Positions 53,780 through 64,000 of a DNA stretch of 64,000 bases are shown here, one piece after another. The notes beneath the pieces were generated by a model. The model searched no databases. It was not told where the DNA came from and saw only the letters and a list, made by a program, of their open reading frames with translations. The translations under genes and the position numbers were made by a program. Source of the stretch: Cristatella mucedo (Eukaryota > Bryozoa > Phylactolaemata > Cristatellidae); contig WPIO01000022.1 in assembly GCA_009760855.2 (NCBI GenBank), forward strand, positions 5,530,501 to 5,594,500. The letters run 5' to 3'. How positions within the stretch are numbered: position 1 is the stretch's first letter; each line of letters opens with the position of its first letter.

Positions 53780-56360
53780 CTCTGCCTTTTTGTCACTCAC
53801 GGGTAGCCGTGCAGCCATGCATTGAACTCGGTGAACTTGGGGGGGGGAGGTTGGCAGGCAGGGAGTAAAGCCAGGGTTAAGTGAAGTAGTCCCCATGTAC
53901 TGGCCATACCAGAAACAGCTAATCTTAGGGGAGGCTGGAGGGGCCTCTTCGGACGGCACATTCAGGTCTTTTCGCATCAATACGAGCAGGGGGAGGGGAG
54001 GGGATTAGGGCAGCGACCATTATGTCATTCTTACAGCATTCATACGAGGAAGCGAAGCCAGCGCAGCATTCAGTGGTGGGCAATGAAGGTGGGAGTGCTC
54101 GGATGCCCACTGCTTCGGATGCATGCCCCGAAATCCAAGGGTCGGCCTACAGAAGACCAGCATGACACAAAGCACGCTCTGTGGTCTGCCTGGCCAGTTT
54201 GCTGCTGCCACAGGTGACCGGTACCGGGCAGTGGGAGTTTAGTAGGGCTGTGCAGCTATTTCGGCTGGCAGCAAAGCTAAGATGAAGAGGCCAAAGAAAA
54301 ACCGAACAACATGCGTTCAGGAAAAACGCCTTCTCATTTATGCAGCCACAGTGAGCATGCGAGAGCGTGTGCGCACGAAATAGCGAAGGCTTGCCAGGCG
54401 AGAAACAATTAATGCAGCTCTTTGATGGAAGAAGAGGCAAATGCAGGCAAACTAGCCCCAAACGTCCATTCCAGCTCGGCTGCTGCGAAAGCAGCCGAGC
54501 ACACCACATCGAAGCCGCTCTGCAGGCAAGCAGGCAGGCCAATGGGGGCAAGCACCCAGCGGCCAGGCAGCAGCTCCTTTTGGCTGAGATCTCTTGAAGC
54601 CGCACCAGTGACTGCTTGGCAAGTGCACGAAGACGATAGGCCAACGGGCAGCTGCTGTGCAAATAATGGCCACTTGATGGGGATCGATAGGGAGTCCCAA
54701 CTACCTTGGGCTGGGTACCCACCTGCCCTCAGAGCCCGTGAGGAATGGGGCAAACGCCCCCCCCCCCCGGGGCCCCGTGCAGGGCGGTTGCAGCCCCCTC
54801 CACCTACGAACGCTTTCCTACGGCAACTTGCCAGCGGTCGAAGGTCTTCGATGGGATGAGCAGCTGCTGCTGCTGCTGCTGCTTCGGGGAGCAGCAGCAG
54901 CAGCAGGACAGGACGCTTGTGCTCATCGCGATTCAAACCGAGCCGAAGCAGTGGACTACTCGGCTACACACGATTTCTAATCAAAGTAATGCAACAGATG
55001 AGAAAATTGGACGAGCAGGCAAATCTCTTGCTCAGATGTATAATGAACACGAGCCGAAGTCTGGCAGCCCGGTAAATGTCTCCCTCATGCCGAGCGAGAC
55101 GGCCTAACCACCGACTATTCCAAAGCCGCAGGCAGCAGCTCCTGTGCCGACGGCCCGAGGCATCTGCCCGGCATAGCCAGCAGATCTCCGGCCTCGACTT
55201 TTCTCCTCCGGTACCAGCTGCGGCCAAACCGCATTTGCAAAGGGCCGGCGTGAGAGGCAACCGAGTCTCTGCCAGATTCATTTGCTGATCTACGCATGCT
55301 TGATGGGCCAGATGCGGCTAAGCAGAGGCCCACTTTGAAGGAAAGGGTCATGTTGGAATACCCGAGATACCCATCTCGGCTGCAATTCCACAGTCACATG
55401 CTGGCCGAGCAAACTTTGGCTCGGGCCATGAGACCAACAAGCGTTCTGTCTCCATAACGTCCATCTTTCTATCTGAAGCTGTGGCTATTGGGGCTGAAGT
55501 AAAATCAATGAGAATGGACATGCGGTAGAATTGGGCCGGCTCCGGCAGGTCCTCTTTCCAACGGCGACTTTCGGTCCCTGTCCTTTGAATGTACTGTGCC
55601 GGCAGCCCAGAGTAATGACCAGGGTGTGTTTAGCAAAGTCTGCTTCAGCTCAGCTGCTGCAGGCTAAACACTTTGCATAGTTGCTCAGCTCGAGTCCGAC
55701 CTACCTACTGGCCTGCATGCAGTTCTGCTGATTCCGTAAGACTAGCGGAGTTCAGAAACGGCTGCTGCATTTCGGTAACCACATCGCTCCCAGGCGATGA
55801 GTGACCAGCAGCCATGACCACTTGGCTGCTGGTCACTCCGGAGACAAGCCGCTTGCCAAGGCATCGCTGGTGAGTATTACCCTGAGAATGTCTCTACTCA
55901 TCGTGGCTTCCTCCACGTCCGTCGGGGAGTTTCGCTACACTGCCATCTTAAGATCCTGTCGCTCGACGATTCGGCTGCCGCACGGAGTGGCACGGTACCT
56001 CGAGTGCCTCGCTCCGGTAAAGTTGCATCCTGTTTTGCTCTGAGCCGTCGATGCACCCAGCACTCAAAGAAGGTGGAGCACGGGGTGGGCGTGGTCCGGG
56101 GTGGAGGTTGAGCGACTCTTTCGGGAATCTGGCCAGCGACTAGCGCGGTGGCCGTTGGGATGACTTGACCGCGAGGCTTTCCTCGGCTCGCTGGCTGAGA
56201 CATTTCCTCACGCATCTCGGGAAAGGGCCAGACTTGTCGGTGCCAAAGCCAGCCGGAGGTCGCCACCGACCGGCTCCCTGCTCTCAGCAGCCGCAGGAAC
56301 TAGGCGGAACTCTGTCGGAGCTCAAGAGGAGCTACTGACGAGGCAGGATCGCCGCTCACC
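53780..56360. other. No gene recognised
   Basis: GC-moderate, CTG-rich sequence with C runs (54,756-54,766) and an inverted CTG/CAG pair (54,863-54,904, GCTGCTGCTGCTGCTGCT against AGCAGCAGCAGCAGCAGGA) able to form a hairpin. Isolated donor-like sites exist on the plus strand (for example CTG|GTGAGT at 55,869), but no exon is convincing. Confidence 0.4.
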
Positions 56361-56366
56361 TGCCAG

Positions 56367-56537
56367 ATGATTCAAGTGCGACTCTTTAAGATCCGACGAG
56401 ACGTGGCTACTCCCTCGTCGGTTGTTTCCTGCTACGCCGTCCGACGCCACACTACCTGCACTGTCGCCTGCATTAGCTTCGTCTTAATCTGTTTAGCCCA
56501 ATTTATCATTTTTACCATCTTGTTTTTGGACGGCCAG
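56367..56537 (+). CDS. Candidate first coding exon of a type II membrane protein (exon A)
   Basis: ATG follows an acceptor-like CTCACCTGCCAG. The 57-codon frame has a basic N-terminus (MIQVRLFKIRRD, RRH) and then a 24-residue hydrophobic segment (TCTVACISFVLICLAQFIIF plus TILFL), followed by DGQ at CAG|GTAACA in phase 0. A short basic tail before a single membrane segment is the arrangement of Golgi type II enzymes. Third codon positions are mostly C or G outside the membrane segment. I do not recognise the protein. Three further phase-0 candidates lie to the right (58,465, 59,011 and 61,303). Alternative: a chance hydrophobic frame. Confidence 0.33.
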
Positions 56538-56639
56538 GTAACAATAGCAGTGACGGGCAGAGGAGCCTACCGGCAGCTTCGGCAGGTTACCTGGAGAAGG
56601 AGCTCGAGAGACCGGCCCATTACCGTCGGGGATTAAATG

Positions 56640-57105
56640 ACCAAGGGTCACTCAAGCTGAACGACGAGTCGGCACTAAGCAGCCCACAAAACGGCTGCTG
56701 CTTTTATTTATCCAGGAGTGGATACATTTGCTGCCAAGCACGGGAGCCAGTCTCTACTGCCGACAATTAGATAGTGCCGCGAGGGAGACTGTCGATGAAC
56801 CGGTACATCCAGATGCTGGCGGCACCTACTAAGCCACCCATCCTGCTGACCGCTGAGTGCAGCTATCTCAGCAGCTATCACTATCCACTTTTAGAGCTGA
56901 GAACGACTAATCAGCCGAAGGGTCGGCAGTGGAACGCCGGGCAGCCAGGGCGGCTCGAACTTGCACGACCGACCGTGACCGCGACCGGCCAGACCCCGAG
57001 TGAACCGAGCTGACGATGCTCGCCCGGCCGCCCGAGACTGCTATGGTGGCCTCCTACAATCAGCGGATCTCCCGAGGTCAGACGAAGAAGTAAGTAGCAA
57101 GGACG
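56640..57105. other. No gene recognised
   Basis: Putative intron of the candidate plus-strand gene; no other supported feature. Confidence 0.35.
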
Positions 57106-57109
57106 GATT

Positions 57110-57256
57110 CAACATCCTCATTTGTATGGCGGCAGAAGAGCCTTCGCGGCTATCGTCCCCCACTTGTAGTGGTCAATTAAGCATCCTCCCTCTGCAGGAC
57201 TCGAACTCACGACCTGGGTCGTGAAGATCAAGCATCTTGCTCCTGAGCTAAGACTC
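57110..57256 (-). mobile_element. SINE-B copy
   Basis: Minus-strand TCGAGTCTTAGCTCAGGAGC head, B-box region GTCGTGAGTTCGAGTCCTGC, body CTACAAGTGGGGGACGATAG, GGCTCTTCTGCC. Confidence 0.8.
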
Positions 57257-57259
57257 GAG

Positions 57260-57485
57260 GCAGGATGTGTCACTGTCAGCAGTAGGAGAGCAGATGTCGT
57301 TGCATAAGAATTGTGGAAGTGATTTCCACAGTCAAGGACCTGCAGACCAAAAAGCTTCTGTTGCAAACGGTCTTTAAGTGGGGTATTGGAACAGGGATTT
57401 TAGTGTTCCTAGAGGACCTGAGCGCACGAGGAAGCTGAAACTGGCACAACAGCGAAGCTCGGTACGAAGGAGCCTAGCCATAGTG
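57260..57485 (-). mobile_element. LINE-2 3' fragment
   Basis: Minus-strand frame LFGLQVLDCGNHFHNSYATT matches the same C-terminal RT block as copies at 11 and 13 kb; the AACTGGCACAACAGCGAAGC side matches 12,705-12,735. Confidence 0.7.
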
Positions 57486-58030
57486 GCGAGCCACGGCTGG
57501 TTGCACTCACCTGCCACTCGGTAGCCATTGGTGAATGCTGCTATCGGCATTATTGATCTAGGGCTTGGAGCATCCTTGCATAATCATGCCGTGCTCCAAC
57601 ATAAAATCGTCGCCAAAATGATGCACAAAATGCAATTCCGAGGAAATGATCGCATTGACAGAGAACCCTATCCACCCGTTGGGGGGCCTGGAGGGGGGGT
57701 TAGTAGCTGATGTCCATCACCAAACCCGTCTATCGCATGCATGCCTGCCAGCTTGGTGGGCCCTGCTGTATCAAAGAGATTCCCTGCGAGCAAGCGAAAC
57801 CACATAAAGAGAGAGACCCGATGCCACTGTTGCTCAACACAATGAGCTGGCCGAGTAACGGACTGAAAACAAGGTGCTGCAGCCACCAGAACCGATCCAT
57901 TGAATTGGCCAAATACAGCTGCCAGAGGCACAATGGACCGGCTGCCTGCTTCACAATTAGATTCTTCTGCCTGCAACAGTGGCTCCTCCACTAGGCAGCC
58001 ACTGCTGCTGCCTCTGCTGATAGCGACCCA
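57486..58030. other. No gene recognised
   Basis: Short open frames without motifs, within the putative intron of the candidate plus-strand gene. Confidence 0.35.
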
Positions 58031-58036
58031 GTAGGT

Positions 58037-58157
<121 letters not shown>

Positions 58158-58464
58158 AGCGAGAGAGAGAGAGAGATCTCGAGTCGATGCCTCGATCCCC
58201 GGCTAGACGTCTTGGCGAAGGATGCCATTAGTTAGCCATACTCGTCTCACTCCTTATCTTCCTCAGCCGCCACCAGAGCTAGTGTGACATCATATCCAAC
58301 GTAGGGCTTTGCTCGAGGGTTTGCCACAGTTGGCTAAGACCGGAAATCAGTTAGGGTTCCGTACCGAGCAAGGCAGCAGCAAAGTGCTGACACTATGCTG
58401 CTACCACAGCCAGCTGAGAGGGGATCCTCTGCGTCGACTTGTCGTGCAATCAATCTGTTGTCAG

Positions 58465-58584
58465 TCAATCGTCTGTCCGTGCGCGATGGATGAGCGTAGC
58501 CAGGCCAAATGCGAACCGGTAAAGATTCACCGAGTTGAACAAACGCAAAAGCCACTAGCCTCGTCTCGACGTCTTCGAGATCAG
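58465..58584 (+). CDS. Candidate exon B of the plus-strand membrane-protein gene
   Basis: Acceptor-like CAATCTGTTGTCAG, then 40 codons (SIVCPCAMDERSQAKCEPVK, IHRVEQTQKPLASSRRLRDQ) ending at GATCAG|GTAATA. Phase 0 at both ends, so it joins exon A in frame. The sequence is hydrophilic with three cysteines, suitable for a luminal stem. No family recognised; the call rests on splice-site and phase agreement only. Confidence 0.28.
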
Positions 58585-58752
58585 GTAATAAACAGCAGGC
58601 CTTGCCCGGTAGAGGTCAGGCGAGTCAGCCGGCCCTTATTTTTTCTCCCCGGTCCTGCCGAATACTGGCGCCCCAGTAGTAGGTGCAGCACATCTAGATC
58701 GACAGCGGTGTCCACCTTTAACTTTAGTTAACTTCGAAAGACAGCATGGGCC

Positions 58753-58755
<3 letters not shown>

Positions 58756-58842
<87 letters not shown>
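58756..58842. repeat. (CT)n microsatellite
   Basis: 87 bp of CT. Confidence 0.96.
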
Positions 58843-58844
<2 letters not shown>

Positions 58845-59010
58845 GATTCGACGCCGTCAATGACTGCGACCTGTCGAACAAGCAGAGATCGAGCTAACAG
58901 GGTAGGCAGGTTCTGGGTTGAGTAGTCCGGGCTGCAAACAATTCTTTGGCGACTCAAAGAATTGCTAACAGAAAAGAACATTGCCGTATGGCACTTGTTC
59001 GTTTCCACAG

Positions 59011-59181
59011 CAATCCCGAGAAGCCGGTCCTCAAGCTGAAACAGCGATCGCTGGGCTGAGCCAGCCGCCCCCTCCCCCCCCCTGGTCCGTCACGACGAGT
59101 TCGTGGCCAGACGCTTCGTGTGGCGGCGGCTCGGCCAAATGGATCGCAGCAAGCTGGATCGAGCACCGAGACAGCCAAGCC
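59011..59181 (+). CDS. Candidate exon C of the plus-strand membrane-protein gene
   Basis: Very good acceptor (CACTTGTTCGTTTCCACAG) and donor (CAAGCC|GTGAGT). The 57 codons read QSREAGPQAETAIAGLSQ, a run of six prolines, then WSVTTSSWPDASCGGGSAKW and IAASWIEHRDSQA. Phase 0 at both ends, consistent with exons A, B and D. A Pro/Ser-rich stretch would suit a stem region. No family recognised. Confidence 0.32.
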
Positions 59182-59189
59182 GTGAGTTG

Positions 59190-61260
59190 AGTGGTTTGCC
59201 AATTGCTAGCCATCGCTGAGGCGGGCCAGTTGAGCAGCGCCAGCGCTAGAGGAGGCACCAACGACTCGCTGTCAGAGAGGCCTCGCGGCTTCGGTGGGGC
59301 GCTCCTCCGACGAAGCGAGCTCGGCCTTTTGTCCGAGCCGGCTTGCGATTCCATCCCAGGCAGCGGCAGCAGCTGTCGTCCCCGATGCATGTCTGACGAC
59401 AGCGTTTTCGATCGCCGTCCTAGCAGCCTCGCCAATCGGCTCTGCCGTTCGGTTACGGCGCCGGCTCGAGTTGCGTACCGATTCGGTCGCAGACGCCGAA
59501 ACCAGACGGTCTTGAGCGGAGGAACGGTAGGGATGGGAGCGGGGGGGGGGGGGGGGGCAGGTGCTCGGCGGCCGGCTAGAGCGCAGACCATCGCGTCGCC
59601 GCCTGCCGAGGTAACGCGGTCAACACGCCGCCGACGGCGCGGCTGAGCGCGAGCCGCCGTCGCCTCGGAGTGCTGGACAGGGCGCAGTGGGACGACGGCT
59701 CGCTGCGAGTAACTTACCGGTGAGTCGACGACGACCCGTCGAGCGATCTAGTGCTTCCGCGAGCGCGAGGGCGGGCGGCTCCTCTTGTTCCTTTGGCTTT
59801 ATTTAGCCTTCGGCGAGCGAACTCGCAGTAGCCGCCGTCGCTGGCTGCCGACAGATAGCTCGGCTTAACAAAAGCCGAGTCCACGCTTAAACGCTCCGCA
59901 GCGCCGCCGGCTCAGGAGGCCTGGCGCCGCCGTAGGCACGCCCACGTTCGTATGCCCCTCCAACGAAAACGCCCGCCCGCCTACCTCTTTGGGCCAATGA
60001 GCTGGCGGCGCCCCAGCCGGCCCCCCCCCCCCTGGAGACGCCGCCCGCCGGCGTGCGCGCGGAAGCTGAAGCTTCTACCCTACCGTTACCGGCGTTCAGC
60101 AGCGCAAGCGTGAGCCATAAGAAGGCAGCCCGACATTCTGTCGTTTCAGTACTCGCTGGCCGCTCACTGCTCATGGCACAGGAGCGGCCCGGTGAGCGAG
60201 GGCTCGCAGTCCGCATCCTGGACGCTGGGCGGTGGCAGCTGGAGGAGAGGTTGGCACGCCCGAGGCGGCTCGCCGTGCAGAGGCAGCCGCTGAAAGGCTG
60301 CTGCTGATGGCCGCCGGACCACCGCTGCAGCAGCAGCAGCAGCAGCTGTGGCCACTGTTGCGTCAGCCACCGGCGCCGCCATCGAGCGCCGGCGCCGGCA
60401 CTCGATCTGGGAAAGTCACCGCTCCTCTGCTGCCAGCACCGCGCGTCGCAGCAGCGAGGCTATTCACGCGCATGTTTACCTCGGTGATAAACGGCGAATT
60501 GCGGTAGAATGCGGCCCGGCTCAGCTCCCTCTCCGTGCGCACAATGCGAGGCGAGACTCGCCCGGCTCTTCGCATGACCGTTAATTATTGTTGACACGCC
60601 TAAGGTACTCGGCACAAAGGGCCGAGGACTGGCGGACGAGCCCCGAGCGCCCCATTCGAGGGGCCGCCGAGCGCGAGCCCTAAGACGCTGCGACGCGCGC
60701 GCGCGCGCGCGCCGGCCTCGCTCTGGCGTCTCGAGGAGGCGACTCTTCGGGCCCCTTCGCGCTGCGAATCGTCGCCGAACAATCGCGCCGGACGGCTCGC
60801 TCGCTAAAGATGCAGGCTCCTCCGAGGGGCGAAAGGAAGCGGCGATCGCCGGCAGACAGACGACGACATCCGACGCTTCGGCGAGGCGATTTCGTTCTTT
60901 CGAGCGCTTTGCTCCACATCGCCAATCCTGAGCCGTTTCTCGCCGAGACTGCAAAGCCCTCGGGACTGTGACAAAACCCTGACCCCGGTGGGAGAGTGCA
61001 CGCACGCGTGGCTAACCGCTGCCCTTCGCCGTCGTGCGTCCGATACGTTCGCTGCCGACCCGACCCGCTCTGCGCCAGCGAACAGCGGGCAGCGAACATA
61101 ATTATAGCCACTGCGAAGCCACCGGCCATTTTTCCAGATGCCGCTGGATCATCTTAGTTCGCTTGAGCGTGCGCCTTCCGTTTGATCTGCAAACGACTTG
61201 GCCTCCGCTGGCAGCCGCTCGCTCGGAAGACGAGCTCGGGCGGTAGTAGTCTCAGCCCAC
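59190..61260. promoter_or_regulatory. Second GC/CpG-rich block
   Basis: CpG-dense sequence with G and C runs (59,539-59,557; 60,021-60,032) and an alternating CG tract at 60,695-60,712. It has the look of a CpG-island promoter. It could serve the minus-strand FGFR, whose 5' end must lie to the right of 46.4 kb, or a plus-strand gene; no start exon is proven. Long open frames here reflect the rarity of stop codons. Confidence 0.42.
59711..59725. promoter_or_regulatory. Overlapping consensus splice donors on both strands
   Basis: The sequence ACTTACCGGTGAGT reads ACCG|GTGAGT on the plus strand and CACCG|GTAAGT on the minus strand. The minus-strand donor could end a noncoding FGFR first exon inside the CpG-rich block. 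Motif evidence only. Confidence 0.28.
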
Positions 61261-61302
61261 CGGTGCTCGAAACGCTTTCTTCTACACGACGTCGCCGTAC
61301 AG

Positions 61303-61407
61303 TGCCCGCGCAGTCTCCGTGCATTTAACGGCAGCGATTATCGGGAACGTTTCACTGTATGGGCAGCAGCCCGATTCTCTCAGGCGCTGCCAAGGTCATT
61401 AGAGCAG
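61303..61407 (+). CDS. Candidate exon D of the plus-strand membrane-protein gene
   Basis: Acceptor-like region TTTCTTCTACACGACGTCGC then CGTACAG, followed by 35 codons (CPRSLRAFNGSDYRERFTVW, AAARFSQALPRSLEQ) to GAGCAG|GTGCGT. Phase 0 at both ends. It carries one N-glycosylation sequon (NGS). No family recognised and no exon downstream of it found before the window ends, so any catalytic domain would lie outside. Confidence 0.27.
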
Positions 61408-61622
61408 GTGCGTGCGTAGGGCGGGGCGCTCTGAATCTGCTACAAAGCAAGCAGTACTTCTCGAGTTTGGAGTCCGGACCCACGGCCTACTGAGCGAGGC
61501 AGGCACTTCACCCACTTTCGCTCACACACACGGCGGCCTACGGTGGCACGATGCCGAAGCTTGAGACCGAACTCTGATTGGCTGCATTTCTCGAGATAAT
61601 ACTGCTACTACTAATAATAATA

Positions 61623-62454
61623 CAGAGGCACTTCGGCTTACGTGCGTCTCGAAATATAAGTGTTTCGAGATATAAGCTGTCTCTCAGCCGATATTTTGCT
61701 TTAAGCTACGAGCTAAAATTCGGGCTACGAGCCAGCTTCAGTGACTCCACCACCGCTAGTTGCTGCTGCGAACGCCACAGCTGCGTGCGGTTACTCAGGC
61801 CAGTAAGGGTAGGGCAGAGTGCGACGTTCCGTGGCAAGACGCTGCCGTACGATCCGGGTTTGACACCTAGCGCAGGCTCGCTGGTTGGTTCGCTCCCAGA
61901 CAGAGACAAGAGCGAGCCGTCGGGGTGGTGCTTGCTTGGACGCACATGATCTCCAGAGTGTTAAATCCGACTACGGCAGGAACAGCTAAGTATGAACTGT
62001 ATTCTATATAGGCTATATCATCGCGTGAGAGATCGTCGCATAACTGATATCAATCGGCGCTTCTGAGTAAAGGTCCAGCCAATAAACTGAAATCGGTGAA
62101 AGGCCGGTGAAAAGAGAAAAAATGGGCAAATAAGATTCAGATATTCATATCTGCCTTTCCCCTCTAACTCTATTAGCATCTTCAAGTCGTCTGATCTCCA
62201 AGTTACTCCCGTACATTAGGATTAAAAAAACTGTTTATTGCAAGACATTCTATCGTGTTGTTTTTAAAATAATATTCGTTATTTATAAGTACATTTTTTA
62301 ATTTAAAAACATGTGACAAAAAATCGCAATGCTTTTCGGGGTTGCGGAACGGACTAGTGGCATTTCAATGGGAAAAATTGATTTTGACGTACGAGTAATT
62401 TGAGTTACGAGCTCCGGCACGGAACGAATTAAACTCTAAGCCGAGGTACCACTG
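61623..62454. mobile_element. MITE-like element with CAGTGGTACCTCGGCTTA-type inverted ends
   Basis: Left end CAGAGGCACTTCGGCTTACG; right end, reverse-complemented, starts CAGTGGTACCTCGGCTTAGA. The first 18 bases agree at 14. The left flank ends TA (61,621-61,622) and the right flank is AA, so a TA target is possible but decayed. Both subterminal regions contain 'ACGAGCT/TTCGAGATATAAG'-type repeats. No transposase frame is present, so it is non-autonomous; ends resemble Tc1/mariner-pogo relatives. Confidence 0.65.
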
Positions 62455-62559
62455 AAATTCAAACAATACCAGGTCGCACTGAATGAATCGTGCATGCAGG
62501 TTTGCATGCAAAGCACACAGGAGCAAAGGAAGGCGAGCTCGCTGGACCGAAGAGAAAGC

Positions 62560-62850
62560 TGGCCCGAACAGGTGCGTCTTCAGCTGAGACTTTAAAGACC
62601 CGAAGTCATCATGGGTTGTAACCGTGAGCGGAAGCGAGTTCCAGACTTTCGATGCATACGAGCTGAAGGCGCGATTGCCAACGCATTTTAATTAGCGACT
62701 GCGATGGACGGGCGAAACCACCCGGTGCTAAGAAGCGGGCGGTGCGAGGGCACGTGACTGGAAGAGACGAGCGGCTTGGAAGGCTGGTGTAAGCGACTGA
62801 AGTGACCTGAAAGCGTCGCTTCACTCGCCCTTCGTCACTTTCCTCGCAAG
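62560..62850 (-). mobile_element. LINE-1-related fragment, minus strand
   Basis: Shares the order GAGTTCCAGACTTTCGATGC, ATACGAGCTGAAGGCGCGAT and TGAAGTGACCTGAAAGCG with LINE-1 copies (compare 570-750), but is strongly diverged and GC-richer. Confidence 0.6.
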
Positions 62851-62879
62851 AGAGAGAGAGAATCTTTAAGTTGATAGCA

Positions 62880-63545
62880 GCAAGCGTTCTCCGATCAAGT
62901 GACTTTAAAAGGGCACTTACTAGTTTTGCAAACCAAGTTCGACTCAGAAACTGGAAGGATTGTCGCTCAAAATTGGCTCCGCCAGCATATCTCCCGTTGC
63001 ATCTGCGCAAAATATAGATAGAGCAGCGTTTCGACTTCAAGATTCTGTCACTCAATTTGAGGTTTCTTCATTCTGCGGCTCCAGCCTACCTATCAGAACC
63101 ACTTCCCCGCCTAGCCACGCACCGTACCACCCGCTTTTTTTTAATCTAATCGCTTAGCTACACCTCGTGGGTACGTCAGATCCTTTGGAGACCGTACCTT
63201 TAGTTCGTATGCTCCAAAGTCTGGAACTCCCTTCCGACTGACGTCACGAAATCTCCGACCTGGCAACATTTAGGAAGAATCTAAAAAGGCCCCTACGTAT
63301 CACAGCATTTAGTCGGTCTTTGTGATTCGTGCTTAGCGTGCTTATGCGTGCTGACGCGGTGCATGCTGCTACTAACCATATTTGCATGCTGACCAAGTGC
63401 ATGTGACCTCTAACCATATGTGCTTGTTGACATTGCTCGTGCTGTCACTAACCATACGATCATGCTTCCTTTAGGGCATATGCCAAGTGCCTAGAAAGAG
63501 ACTGAGTTCTCTGAAGGAGCACGATTATATTTATTATTATTTTAA
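62880..63545 (+). mobile_element. LINE-1 copy, plus strand, with 3' end
   Basis: Frames with breaks give LKIGSASISPVASAQN, SRFCHSI, PAYLSEPL-like and SLETVPLVRMLQSLELPSD-like pieces, then the 3' UTR repeats (GCATGCTGACC, CCATATGTGCTTG) and the hairpin AAGTGCCTAGAAAGAGACTG, TTCTCTGAAGGAGCACG with a TTATTATT tail. An internal deletion joins the RT palm region to the C-terminus near 63,015. Confidence 0.78.
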
Positions 63546-63559
63546 TTCGATTCTATGCT

Positions 63560-63830
63560 TCACGGGCAGCCATCGAAGCTCAGACGGAGGTGGTGAGGTG
63601 TGGCAGCTACGCCTTTGACGAAAGGCCCAGGCGGGCTGCTGAGTTGTGCACCAGTTGCAGGCGATTAAGTGCGGAGGCCGGGAGTGCCAAACAAAGAGTT
63701 GCTACTGTCTAGATGCATTACCTAGTTTGGCTATCTCACTCTTATCTAAGCGAGCCCTGGTGTTGGCGACGTTCCTTGCAGAGCGAAAGTAGACCGGGGC
63801 GATTTAAATTCGGCGCAGACCGTGGAGCAA
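63560..63830 (-). mobile_element. Third LINE lineage fragment, minus strand
   Basis: Minus-strand AATCGCCTGCAACTGGTGCA, CAACTCAGCAGCCCGCCTGG and CTCCGTCTGAGCTTCGATGG follow the [10 protein letters not shown]...LHWLPV order of non-LTR RT C-termini, but the sequence is distinct from LINE-1 and LINE-2. Confidence 0.55.
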
Positions 63831-64000
63831 ACAGCTTCCACGCACCACTCGATCTCGGTACTGCAGCCTGCTGCAGCGGCGGTCGGCGTTAGATGAAGCA
63901 AGCTGCCCATGGAGTCCATTCGCCGCTAGAGCGAACCCGCGGTGCCCTCTCAAGTCGGCCACCCGGGCAATGTCAAGGCCTGGCCCCTCGTCGACTGATG
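63831..64000. other. Window end; nothing recognised
   Basis: GC-rich sequence with no supported feature. Confidence 0.4.

Overview
The window is metazoan nuclear DNA. Genes are split by introns, intergenic space is crowded with retroposons and long microsatellites, and two genes can be recognised by their exons. Both are on the minus strand. At the left edge are the first two coding exons of GINS4 (SLD5), a subunit of the GINS replicative helicase complex; the rest lies beyond base 1. In the middle (30.0-46.4 kb) are ten exons of a fibroblast growth factor receptor (FGFR). They run from the start of Ig domain 2 through Ig3, transmembrane segment, juxtamembrane region and split tyrosine kinase to the C-terminal tail. 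The ten exons join in phase into 771 complete codons plus a stop. The signal peptide, first Ig domain and acid box were not found and must lie above 46.4 kb. The FGFR and the L2/CR1-type LINEs suggest a bilaterian animal, probably an invertebrate; I cannot name the group.

Layout. 0-3.8 kb: GINS4 exons 1-2 around a repeat-filled intron. 3.8-8 kb: GINS4 upstream region and unassigned sequence with tRNA-derived SINEs. 8.0-10.3 kb: a decayed hAT DNA transposon with terminal repeats and a probable 8-bp target duplication. 10.9-16.4 kb: LINEs of a second family, the longest with endonuclease and reverse transcriptase remnants, interrupted by a 246-bp solo LTR with a perfect 5-bp target duplication. 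17-19.4 kb: SINEs. 19.4-22.4 kb: a GC/CpG-rich block with a 900-bp pyrimidine tract and a 92-bp CGG repeat, probably an unassigned promoter or first exon. 23.8-28.5 kb: degenerate LINEs and SINEs. 30.0-46.4 kb: FGFR, with LINEs and SINEs in its introns. 46.5-56 kb: sequence without a recognised gene (possibly FGFR 5' intron), with LINE, SINE and microsatellites. 56.3-61.4 kb: four candidate plus-strand exons, all phase 0, that could form a type II membrane protein, overlapping a second CpG-rich block. 61.6-64 kb: a MITE-like element and LINE fragments.

Two retroposon systems stand out. A tRNA-like SINE (called SINE-A here) ends in the same 3' hairpin as the main LINE (LINE-1 here), the signature of a SINE mobilised by a partner LINE. 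A second SINE (SINE-B) has a different tail. 'LINE-1', 'LINE-2', 'SINE-A' and 'SINE-B' are local labels for this window, not database names. Most long open frames in the window are translations of microsatellites or retroposons and are not annotated as genes.
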